From: [Eubacterium] saphenum
GTDB lineage: Bacteria; Bacillota; Clostridia; Oscillospirales; Ruminococcaceae
Length of the DNA stretch: 55,880 nucleotides
Assembly: GCA_004554555.1 (NCBI GenBank)
Contig: SFLN01000016.1
Span: 1-55,880, forward strand
Reading direction: 5' to 3'
The notes below the pieces were generated by a model. That model did no database searches. It was given only the letters and a program-made list of their open reading frames with translations, and had not been told where the DNA came from. Of this stretch, positions 27,602 through 34,879 are shown piece after piece. Made by a program: the position numbers and the translations under genes. Within the stretch, counting starts at the first letter, position 1; the number at the start of each line of letters is the position of its first letter.

Positions 27602-28282
27602 TTGGTGCGTTTGCTATTCGGAGGAAAGGTTATAAAGGTCGAGCTGCTCGACGATAAGGGCAAGCTCATTCTCACTGCTGAAAAGAATTTCGTGCTGCCG
27701 AAAAATATGGACGACGATGACAGCATTGTCATTTTCAAAGGAAAAAACCTCCCCGATTTGGAGCGCAACGCGATTGTTTCCGTCGTTACCACCACAAAGG
27801 CTAACGATAGAATAAGGTACACGGGCGCGGTTTCCATGTCGATGGACACCCAGCTCAACGTCAAAATTCTAAAAAACAACGAAACGCAGGTTCTTCAGGA
27901 ACGAAGGCGTTATTTCAAAATAAAGATTAATGAAAAGGGCAGAGCGCTCTTCTATGTGCGCGGTGAAAAGACCGTGCGGTACGACGAGCCGCCCGAGATT
28001 TCGGTGCTCGACATCAACGTCGGCGGCATTTTCTTCTCGTGCGAAACCGAGGAATATGTGGAGGGCGACCTCGTGTGCGTGGACATCGATTTGTTCATCG
28101 ACTGCCCGCTCAACACCGCAGTCAAAATTCTCCGCGTCCAGCGAAACGAGGACGGCTCAATCAAGGGCTACGGGTGCTTGTTCGAGAGCCTCACGGGCGC
28201 GCAGGAGGATTACATAGGCAGATTTATAATGAAGGTTCAGTCCGAGCAGCGCAGAAAAGAAGCTGCAAAGGACGAAATTTGA
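27602..28282 (+). CDS. PilZ-domain c-di-GMP receptor, YcgR-like
   Basis: Predicted cyclic di-GMP receptor (226 aa). An N-terminal YcgR-N-like beta domain (about 1-100) is followed by a PilZ domain whose c-di-GMP motifs are present: ERRRYFKI (RxxxR-type) at about residues 100-107 and DINVGGIFFSC (D-x-[SN]-x-x-G type) about 40 residues later. Such proteins usually act on motility, secretion or polysaccharide machines. The start is uncertain: TTG 27602 or GTG 27605 have only a weak AAAGGG upstream, while a GGAGG at 27620 has no good start codon after it. It is directly followed (38 nt) by a diguanylate cyclase, supporting a c-di-GMP role. Confidence 0.87.
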   Translation: MVRLLFGGKVIKVELLDDKGKLILTAEKNFVLPKNMDDDDSIVIFKGKNLPDLERNAIVSVVTTTKANDRIRYTGAVSMSMDTQLNVKILKNNETQVLQERRRYFKIKINEKGRALFYVRGEKTVRYDEPPEISVLDINVGGIFFSCETEEYVEGDLVCVDIDLFIDCPLNTAVKILRVQRNEDGSIKGYGCLFESLTGAQEDYIGRFIMKVQSEQRRKEAAKDEI

Positions 28283-28320
28283 TTTAAGTATATAATTTAT
28301 TTCATTTAGGGGGAAGAACG

Positions 28321-30324
28321 ATGAAAAAATCCACAATGAAGTACGGACTGATAGTTGTTTTGGTCATCTTCGCGCTGGTTCCCGCCATTATTCTCGGAGT
28401 TGTCGGCACTATGTCGTCCTCGAGTTTCAGCAATGACGTCAAGCTCGAAGAGTTTAACTCGGTCACCATGTCCAAAGCGGGTACCGTCGGAACGGTTTTC
28501 GCAGGCTATCTGGGCGATGCGACAATGCTGTCAAAGCTGGACGCGGTTGTCGAGGCTGCTAAAACGGGCGGCGACGGCGCAAGTGCGATTGTGAAGTCCT
28601 ACGCCGAGAGCAATCCCGACGTTGCCGACGCGCTTGTTCTGAACGCTTCGGGCACGGTTGTAACCTCAGCGGCAGGCGCTGTAAATGGCACCTTTGAGCA
28701 TTTCGACAAGATTTCCGCAAGCGAGGTTTCGACGCTTCTTTCGTGGGATAAGTACCAGAGCGATGGATTTTTCGTTTCCCGCGAGATAAACAACGGCTCG
28801 GTTGTCGGCTATGTGTGCCTTGTCATCACACCCGCTTCCGACAGCGCGCTTTCGCAGGCGCTTGCGGGCACTTACGTCAACAATAAGGCGAACCTCGCGC
28901 TCATCGACAGCGAGGGCAACACCATCAATTTCAGCGGCAACGGCGCTTCGATGAAGGCAGGACAGCTTGACAGCGCGATTGCAGGCAAAAAGGACGAGTT
29001 CTTCAGAAATGTTGTGTCCAACGTCACCGTTCGCGATAACCAGGTTACGGGAACAGCCGGCAAATATCGCTACATAAGCGGCGTTATCCCCGAGGTAACG
29101 AGCTGGAGATGGCTTGCGGTATGCGATAACGGCGAGTTCGGCGCAGCGTCTTCACCCATTGTTCCGCTGATTATTTTGGCAGTTGTTGCTGTTGTAATGT
29201 GCGCGCTCGGCGTGTTCATCGTAACAAAGTTCGTCGGCAAAATGCACGATATGCTCAAGACGATGGACGGAATTACCCACGAAAACGGCATTTCCTCCAC
29301 TCGTTTCACGGTCAAGAAAAAGGAAGAGAACAGCGAGCTCGGCGCTATCCAGACGTCGTTCAACGAATTCCTCGACGAGGTTAAAATCAACTCTGACCGT
29401 TACCGCACGATTGCAAACCTGTCCGATAATATGCTTTTCGAGTGGGATTTCCACAAGGAGCTTATGTACATCTCGGACAATATGCTTCAGAAGTTCGACC
29501 TCAAGCCCGAGGGCGCAACGCTCTCGAACGGACGCTTCCTCGACAGCCTTATGACGCCCGAGGACGCGGATAAATACAAGCGCGATATCAGCGCGATGCT
29601 CAAGAGCCAGAAGGGCTACAACACGCAGTATCAGCTCATGTCCAAGAGCGGCACACCGATTTGGGTTTCGTTCCGTGCAAACTGCATAACCGACCGTATC
29701 GGCGAACCGCTTCGCGTAATCGGCGTCCTCACGGATATCGATAACGAGAAGAAGGCTGAAATGCAGCTCTCCGAGCGCGCTTCGATTGACTTCCTCTCGC
29801 AGCTCTACAACCGCAGCACCTTCATCAGAATGCTCACGCAGGAGCTTGACAGACGCGGCCCGAACAAGGTTGCGACAATGTTCATCGACGTCGATGACTT
29901 CAAGTTCATCAACGACCGCTATGGACACAGCTCGGGCGATGAAGCGATTAAGTTTGTTGCGGACAACATTCGCAAGAAGGTTGACGGACGCGGCGGCTTC
30001 GCGGGACGTTTCGGCGGCGACGAGTTCGTGCTTTGCTACACAAATCAAGAGGATATCGCAAATCTCGAGCAGATTGCGATGGACATTATCGATGAGCTGT
30101 ACGTTGGCTTTACGACAGCGGAAGGCACGCTTATCAACGTGAGAGTGTCGATAGGTATTTCCTACTGCCCGCAGCACACCGAGGACGTAAACGAGCTTAT
30201 TTCCTACTCGGATACGGCGATGTACTTCGTAAAGAAGAACGGCAAGACCAACTATCATATTTATATGCCGGAGGACAGCGAGTCGGGCGAATATATCGAC
30301 CCCGAGGGATATCAAGCGAATTGA
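28321..30324 (+). CDS. Membrane diguanylate cyclase with sensor and PAS domains
   Basis: Makes c-di-GMP from GTP (667 aa). In order: membrane segment (about 8-30); a large extracytoplasmic sensor region (about 31-277); second membrane segment (about 278-303); linker; PAS domain (about 355-480, with WVSFRANCITDRIGEP); and GGDEF domain with intact GGDEF at 565-569 preceded by FAGRF. The RxxD feedback site normally located before the signature is absent: the equivalent positions are both Gly, so product inhibition through that site is unlikely. ATG 28321 follows a GGGGGAAG site. The 38-nt gap from the PilZ gene implies one transcript. Confidence 0.93.
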   Translation: MKKSTMKYGLIVVLVIFALVPAIILGVVGTMSSSSFSNDVKLEEFNSVTMSKAGTVGTVFAGYLGDATMLSKLDAVVEAAKTGGDGASAIVKSYAESNPDVADALVLNASGTVVTSAAGAVNGTFEHFDKISASEVSTLLSWDKYQSDGFFVSREINNGSVVGYVCLVITPASDSALSQALAGTYVNNKANLALIDSEGNTINFSGNGASMKAGQLDSAIAGKKDEFFRNVVSNVTVRDNQVTGTAGKYRYISGVIPEVTSWRWLAVCDNGEFGAASSPIVPLIILAVVAVVMCALGVFIVTKFVGKMHDMLKTMDGITHENGISSTRFTVKKKEENSELGAIQTSFNEFLDEVKINSDRYRTIANLSDNMLFEWDFHKELMYISDNMLQKFDLKPEGATLSNGRFLDSLMTPEDADKYKRDISAMLKSQKGYNTQYQLMSKSGTPIWVSFRANCITDRIGEPLRVIGVLTDIDNEKKAEMQLSERASIDFLSQLYNRSTFIRMLTQELDRRGPNKVATMFIDVDDFKFINDRYGHSSGDEAIKFVADNIRKKVDGRGGFAGRFGGDEFVLCYTNQEDIANLEQIAMDIIDELYVGFTTAEGTLINVRVSIGISYCPQHTEDVNELISYSDTAMYFVKKNGKTNYHIYMPEDSESGEYIDPEGYQAN

Positions 30325-30334
30325 CAGAAGTTTG

Positions 30335-30377
30335 GTGCGGCGCTTGCAACGCTTAAAAGCGGCAAAAAGCGCCGCAC
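30335..30377 (+). promoter_or_regulatory. Strong hairpin between the cyclase and parA genes
   Basis: GTGCGGCGCTT (30335-30345) pairs perfectly with AAGCGCCGCAC (30367-30377), with a small CGCTT / AAGCG stem inside the loop. No T-run follows, so it may be a processing or attenuation structure instead of a terminator. Confidence 0.5.
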
Positions 30378-30407
30378 GGGTATTTTATAGTTCGGAGGTT
30401 TGTTGTT

Positions 30408-31202
30408 TTGGCGAAAATAATTGCAGTGACAAATCAAAAGGGCGGTGTCGGAAAAACCACAACCTGCGCGGCACTTTGCGGCGGACTGTCGCAAATGGGC
30501 TACAAGGTGCTGGCGGTTGACCTTGACCCGCAGGGAAATCTGAGCTTCAGCCTCGGCGTTGAGGTTGAGGACAACTACACGATTTACGATGTGCTTAAGG
30601 ACAACTGCGACATTGACGAGGCGATAATTCACGGCGAACAGTGCGATGTTGTGCCGTCGAACATTTTGCTGTCGGGCTTGGAGCTTGAGATGACGGGCGT
30701 TGGCAGAGAGTACGTTCTCCGCGAGCAGCTCAACTACATAAAGAAGGATTACGACTATATCATTCTGGACACGCCGCCTGCGCTGTCGGTGCTCACGATA
30801 AACGCGTACACGGCGTCGGACGAGCTGGTAATCCCGATGTTGTGCGAAATCCTGTCGTTACAGGGCATCGCGCAGCTTAAACAGACAATCTTCGCGGTAA
30901 AGCGCTATTATAATAAGTCACTTTGCGTGCGCGGAATTTTGCTGAACAAGTACAACGGCCGCTACACGCTCACAAAAGAGGTCGAGGAGCTTGCGCAGAT
31001 GATTGCAAAGCAGCTTGAAACCGTGATTTTCAACACGAAAATCAGCGCGTGCGTGTCGATAGCGGAAGCGCCCGCACACGGCGAGAGCATAATCACATAC
31101 TCGCCGAAATCTAAGGGCGCAAAAGAGTTTTTGGCGTTCATCAACGAGCTGATTGAGCCGCACAAGATGAACAAAAGCAAGAAAACGGTTGAGGAGAAAT
31201 AA
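30408..31202 (+). CDS. ParA/Soj-type ATPase
   Basis: Deviant Walker-A ATPase (264 aa) of the ParA/MinD superfamily, which position DNA or protein cargo by ATP-driven dimerisation. The motif KGGVGKTTT (residues 11-19), with the signature lysine Lys11, is intact; the A' motif region LAVDLDPQGNLS and Walker B DYIILDTPP follow. There is no N-terminal HTH, so it resembles chromosomal Soj. No parB lies next to it: the next gene encodes a basic ComFB-like protein. The start is TTG 30408 with GGAGG 11-15 nt upstream. It could position chromosome, polar or envelope machinery; cargo is unknown. Confidence 0.92.
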   Translation: MAKIIAVTNQKGGVGKTTTCAALCGGLSQMGYKVLAVDLDPQGNLSFSLGVEVEDNYTIYDVLKDNCDIDEAIIHGEQCDVVPSNILLSGLELEMTGVGREYVLREQLNYIKKDYDYIILDTPPALSVLTINAYTASDELVIPMLCEILSLQGIAQLKQTIFAVKRYYNKSLCVRGILLNKYNGRYTLTKEVEELAQMIAKQLETVIFNTKISACVSIAEAPAHGESIITYSPKSKGAKEFLAFINELIEPHKMNKSKKTVEEK

Positions 31203-31216
31203 GGGAGCTGAAAAAT

Positions 31217-32071
31217 TTGCCGCAGAAAAAGAGTTCCAACGGTTCAGCCAACCGCGGCGCTGCCGAAATCAAAACAAATCATTCAAGTACCGCCGCCGAA
31301 AAATCGGGGGCGGCGGATTTGACGAAAAAAGCAAAACGTTCGGACAATGCGGTGAAGAGCGGGAAAAGTTCCACAAAGGACGCGTCAAAAAGTGCGCAAA
31401 AGAGTTCTGCGAAAGGCACGGCGGGTTCAACAAAGGGCACAACAGGTTCAGTGAAATCCACGGCAAAGGTCTCCACGAAAAGTTCACCGAAAGCCGAAAA
31501 AGCGAAGCCCGATAAGCCTGCAAAGTCGGCTGATAAGGGGAAATCGTTGAGTAAGCCGATGGCTGCGCTGAAAAAGTCGGGCGCAGCTTCCAAAAAATAC
31601 CACAAAAAGCCGAGCGATGACAGCGGAATTTCCTGCAAAACACCGCAGGTGATGAAGCTGGTTGCCGAGGACAACGGCTCAAACGCGGTGATTGCGGCGG
31701 GCAAAAGCCGAATTCCCGCGCGGCTTAAGGGAAGAGAACCGCTTTCGCGAATGGTTAAACGGGAAATGCACGGCGATATCTACGAGCCGAGCGAGGTTGA
31801 GGTCGTGAACCTCACGGAGCTTGCCGTCAAGTACGAAGCGCCGCAGATTTTGGACAGGTTCAACGCGTGTTCGTGTGAAAAATGCGTGGCGGTTTTCTCG
31901 GAAATGGTGCTGAAAAAGCTGCCGGCGCGGTTCGCGAGGATAACCAAAACCAAGCTGGGCATTCGTTCAAGAGAGCTGAGCGGCAGGGTTGAACCGGTGC
32001 GTGAAATGGTGCAAATCACGATGATTCGCGAGCTTATCAGAAGCAGAAAGCGGATTTTTCACGATGAATAA
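31217..32071 (+). CDS. ComFB-like protein with long Lys/Ser/Ala-rich N-terminus
   Basis: A 284-aa protein in two parts. Residues 1 to about 140 are low-complexity, strongly basic and rich in Lys, Ser, Ala, Thr and Gly, likely disordered and possibly binding nucleic acid or membrane. The C-terminal ~90 residues (NLTELAVKYEAPQILDRF, then CSCEKC with Cys218, Cys220, Cys223, then LKKLPARFAR) match the ComFB pattern: N-terminal Asn-x-x-Glu helix, clustered cysteines and an LPxR/Y stretch. ComFB proteins have been reported to bind cyclic dinucleotides; that property is inferred here. TTG 31217 follows GGGAG. The 14-nt gap from parA implies cotranscription. Confidence 0.62.
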   Translation: MPQKKSSNGSANRGAAEIKTNHSSTAAEKSGAADLTKKAKRSDNAVKSGKSSTKDASKSAQKSSAKGTAGSTKGTTGSVKSTAKVSTKSSPKAEKAKPDKPAKSADKGKSLSKPMAALKKSGAASKKYHKKPSDDSGISCKTPQVMKLVAEDNGSNAVIAAGKSRIPARLKGREPLSRMVKREMHGDIYEPSEVEVVNLTELAVKYEAPQILDRFNACSCEKCVAVFSEMVLKKLPARFARITKTKLGIRSRELSGRVEPVREMVQITMIRELIRSRKRIFHDE

Positions 32072-32072
32072 A

Positions 32073-32101
32073 TTGAGGATAACAGCGCAAAATATTATAG
32101 C
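32073..32101 (+). promoter_or_regulatory. Possible promoter before the mreB-like gene
   Basis: TTGAGG (32073-32078), 17-nt spacer, TATAGC (32096-32101) in the 71-nt gap after the ComFB-like gene. Match quality is moderate, so the actin gene could have its own start while still being read from upstream. Confidence 0.35.
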
Positions 32102-32142
32102 GTATTGTAAAATTTTGCCTTAATATACAGGGAGTAATACAA

Positions 32143-33159
32143 ATGTCACTTGATATTGGAATAGATTTGGGTACTGCGAATATTATCATCACGATTGCGG
32201 GGCGCGGAATTGTGCTGAACGAGCCGTCCGTGGTCGCGTATGACCGCAAGAAAAAGGCGGTTGTGGCAGTCGGCGCAGAGGCGTACAAAATGCTCGGCAG
32301 AACGCCGGAGTACATTGTCGCGGTGCGCCCGCTGAAGGACGGCGTGATTTCGGACAACGATATGACGCAGGCGATGATTAAGGAGTTCATCAACATCGTT
32401 AACGGCGGTTTTATGGTGAAGCCGCGGGTTGTGCTTTGCGTGCCGAGCTCGGTCACGGACGTTGAGCGCAGAGCAGTTGTCGAGGCGGCGGTGTCGGCAG
32501 GTGCGCGAAAGGTGTACCTCATCGAGGAGCCGATTGCGGCGCTTATCGGCGCGGGTGTTGACATTTCAAAGCCGAACGGCACGATGGTTGTGGACATCGG
32601 CGGCGGCACATCGGACGTTGCGATTGTTTCGTTCAACGGTATCGTGCAGTCGCGCTCGGTGAAGATGGCGGGAAACAAGTTTGACGCGGCGATAATCCGC
32701 TTGATAACGCAGAAATACAAGATTTTAATCGGTGAAAAAACCGCGGAAAAGGCAAAGAAGGAGATTGCGAACGTCTTCAACCCGACGGGCGAGAAGAAGA
32801 TGACCATTCGCGGCAGACACCTGCTGAAGGGGCTCCCCGAGAGCGTTGAGATATCGGATATTGATATGTATGAGGCTCTGCACGAGAACGCGATGGAGAT
32901 TGTGGAGCAGGTGAAGCTGACGCTTGAGTCCACGCCGCCGGAGCTTGTTGGCGATATTTTGTCGAGCGGAATTTTGCTGACGGGCGGCGGAGCGCTGCTG
33001 GGCGGGCTTCCCGAGCTGATTTCGGAGAACGTCGGGGCGCCGTGTTTTGTTGCCGATAACCCGATTGAGTGCGTGGCGAGGGGCGTTGACCAGTCGTTCA
33101 ATATGTCGAACAAGCTGCTTGACGGGTTTGAGCAGGTGTCGTTGTACGGGTTTAAGTGA
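32143..33159 (+). CDS. MreB/Mbl-family bacterial actin
   Basis: Actin-like cell-shape protein (338 aa) that forms membrane-bound filaments guiding lateral wall synthesis. It has the phosphate-1 motif GIDLGTANIIITIAGRGI, connect-1 region, phosphate-2 motif VVDIGGGTSDVAIVSF and adenosine motif LLTGGGALLGGLPEL. Length is usual. The first residues are MSLDIGIDLG, without the amphipathic basic extension of some MreB proteins. mreC and mreD do not follow, so it is an Mbl- or MreBH-like solitary copy. A terminator follows at 33203. It lies last in the c-di-GMP/ParA locus; functional linkage is inferred. Confidence 0.92.
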   Translation: MSLDIGIDLGTANIIITIAGRGIVLNEPSVVAYDRKKKAVVAVGAEAYKMLGRTPEYIVAVRPLKDGVISDNDMTQAMIKEFINIVNGGFMVKPRVVLCVPSSVTDVERRAVVEAAVSAGARKVYLIEEPIAALIGAGVDISKPNGTMVVDIGGGTSDVAIVSFNGIVQSRSVKMAGNKFDAAIIRLITQKYKILIGEKTAEKAKKEIANVFNPTGEKKMTIRGRHLLKGLPESVEISDIDMYEALHENAMEIVEQVKLTLESTPPELVGDILSSGILLTGGGALLGGLPELISENVGAPCFVADNPIECVARGVDQSFNMSNKLLDGFEQVSLYGFK

Positions 33160-33202
33160 CCGTTTTGGAATTTTTCGGGCAATTATTACAGATTGTAAAA
33201 TT

Positions 33203-33230
33203 ATCGGGCAGTTTCGGCTGTCCGATTTTT
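33203..33230 (+). terminator. Terminator after the mreB-like gene
   Basis: ATCGGGCAG (33203-33211) pairs with CTGTCCGAT (33218-33226) with one G-U pair, followed by a T-run. It closes the PilZ-to-MreB locus. Confidence 0.8.
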
Positions 33231-33239
33231 GTGTTTTGG

Positions 33240-33910
33240 GGTGAATTTATTGCAAAGCTGTAACCGAGCACGCGAAGCGAAAAAAGTCTTTTTGGAATTT
33301 TTAAAACCTTTTTCTTCAGAAAAAGGTTTTAAACCGCCGGAGGCATCCGCGAGCGAAGCTGCGCTACTCCGCGCGAAGCGCGGAAATACGCGTTAGCAAG
33401 CGCAAAGGGCTTGAGGAAAACTTCGTTTTCCTCTTTGCGTTTTTTGCTTACGCAAAAATCCGCTTTATTATGGGGAAACAAGAGTTAAGGGGCTTGGGGG
33501 AAAACGAAGTTTTACAAAAACGCGCGATTTCGGCGGCTCGATGCCGCCGAAATCGCCAAGAGCGCGCAGACCGCGAGGTTGTGTTTTGAGGCACAGAGCA
33601 AGCTTAAAGGCGGGTGCAGTCACGTCCGTCACTTTTAAAACGGACGTGACTGCACCCGCGCGATTTTTCGGGTTCGATGCCCGAAAAATCGCCCGCACCT
33701 TCCACAAAGCAATCCCAATGGTAAAACTCGGCTCAAGAGCGTGTGAAGCCACGCTGAACAACCTTGCCCATTTCTTATTCTAAGGGCGTGGCTTCACACG
33801 CGCATTTTCGGCGGCTCGATGCCGCCGAAAATGCCAAGGCTTCGCAGAAGCCCAAAGTTATATTTGCAGAGCTTTTGCCGAAAATACCCGAGAGCGTGGT
33901 TTTTCGCTTT
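33240..33910. repeat. Intergenic palindromic repeat block R5
   Basis: The largest block, no gene seen. Modules in order: 33300-33333 (TTTAAAACC / GGTTTTAAA around TTTTTCTTCAGAAAAA), GCGCGAAGCGC palindrome, 33389-33486 (98 bp, inverted copy of 11199-11297), 33524-33556 (GCGATTTCGGCGGC / GCCGCCGAAATCGC), 33611-33658 (19-bp arms CGGGTGCAGTCACGTCCGT / its complement), 33660-33692 (GCGATTTTTCGGG / CCCGAAAAATCGC), 33739-33754 with 33786-33801 (GCGTGTGAAGCCACGC / GCGTGGCTTCACACGC), 33802-33834 (GCATTTTCGGCGGC / GCCGCCGAAAATGC). All arms pair perfectly. Confidence 0.85.
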
Positions 33911-33920
33911 GCATATTTGG

Positions 33921-33950
33921 TTGACAAAAAGTAATGTTAACAAATATTAT
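33921..33950 (+). promoter_or_regulatory. Upstream promoter candidate of the dcw cluster
   Basis: Perfect TTGACA (33921-33926), 18-nt spacer, TATTAT (33945-33950), oriented toward mraZ but about 510 nt away. The AT-rich stretch 33951-34230 after it contains no recognised gene; it could be a long leader or a small RNA. Confidence 0.45.
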
Positions 33951-34247
33951 TACAATATGTAAAATTATCGAACAGTTTTCAACCACCCGAGAAAAATTTT
34001 TCCGCCACAAAAATCTTTCAACAGGTTGTCAACAATTCGATAAAAATAGTAATGTGAACAAATTGTTGAAAAATCAAGCAAAATCCCCAAGATATAGTTT
34101 TCAACCGTTTCGATAATCAATATATTGTAAAAAATTACAATTTTTTCTGAGTTTTTAGCCAAAGAATTAGCCTGCTTTTGTATAAATTGCACAAAAATAT
34201 GAACTTAATTTTATTCTGATTTTTTAAGAAAAGTTGCATTTAGGCTC

Positions 34248-34276
34248 TTGAAATATTTTAAGATTTGTTTTATAAT
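34248..34276 (+). promoter_or_regulatory. Main promoter of the dcw cluster
   Basis: TTGAAA (34248-34253), exact 17-nt spacer, perfect TATAAT (34271-34276). A second TATAAT at 34299-34304 lies 23 nt further on. Transcription would start near 34283, within the first candidate MraZ box, about 175 nt ahead of mraZ. Confidence 0.7.
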
Positions 34277-34282
34277 AAGATT

Positions 34283-34367
34283 GTGGGGAAAAGTGGTGTA
34301 TAATTTCACTGTTTTGGGGAATATTTCATAACATTACAACAAAAACCACTTAATTCACAAAATGGGG
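34283..34367 (+). promoter_or_regulatory. mraZ: Candidate MraZ operator boxes
   Basis: GTGGGG (34283-34288) and GTGGTG (34293-34298) stand exactly 10 bp apart at the predicted transcription start, and further TGGGG copies occur at 34315-34319 and 34363-34367. MraZ regulators are known to bind direct repeats of short G-rich boxes with about one helical turn spacing upstream of their own operon. The match suggests autoregulation of the dcw cluster. Confidence 0.55.
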
Positions 34368-34459
34368 AAAATAAAAAAATCTACGAAAAATCCGTCTGAG
34401 GAGGACGGAAAAGGTTTCTTTTCGAGGGGATTGAAGCGGACGGAAAGGGGGGAATAGAA

Positions 34460-34879
34460 ATGTGCGGCGAGTACGAGCATACGGTTGATGCAAAGGGAAG
34501 AATGAATTTCCCCGCGAAACTGCGCGAAGAGTTCGGCGAGCATTTCTATATTTCCAAAAGCTTCAATGAAAAGTGCCTTACTGTTTACACGAAGGAAAGC
34601 TGGGAGGCGCTCCGTGAGAGCCTCAAAGGTCAGCCTTCCAAAATCGCGCTGCCGATAGAAAGATTTATTTTCGGAAGCGCTTGCGAGGCGGAACCCGACA
34701 AGCAGGGCAGAATTGCAATCGCGCCCGCGCTGAGGGCTTACGCAGGGATTACGGCTGAGGTTGTCGTTGTGGGAATGAGCGACCGCGCCGAAATCTGGGA
34801 CAAGGCTCGCTGGGAAGAGTACAATAACAGCATTTTGCCCGAGGATATCGCGGCAATGGCTCAGGAGCTGAGAATTTGA
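34460..34879 (+). CDS. mraZ: Transcriptional regulator MraZ
   Basis: First gene of the dcw cluster, a DNA-binding regulator (139 aa) that controls its own operon in other bacteria. It has the two SpoVT/AbrB-type half domains with DAKGRMNFPAKLRE (about 11-24) and DKQGRIAIAPALR (about 81-93), the duplicated DxxGR signature of the family. Length is usual. ATG 34460 follows AAGGGGGG. Its stop codon overlaps the rsmH start (TGATG). Confidence 0.96.
   Translation: MCGEYEHTVDAKGRMNFPAKLREEFGEHFYISKSFNEKCLTVYTKESWEALRESLKGQPSKIALPIERFIFGSACEAEPDKQGRIAIAPALRAYAGITAEVVVVGMSDRAEIWDKARWEEYNNSILPEDIAAMAQELRI

Noticed and set aside
33930..34240. Replication origin or DnaA-box cluster in the AT-rich region before mraZ
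   Set aside because: It is AT-rich with words such as TTATCGAAC, but I found no convincing TTATCCACA boxes and no dnaA/dnaN nearby.
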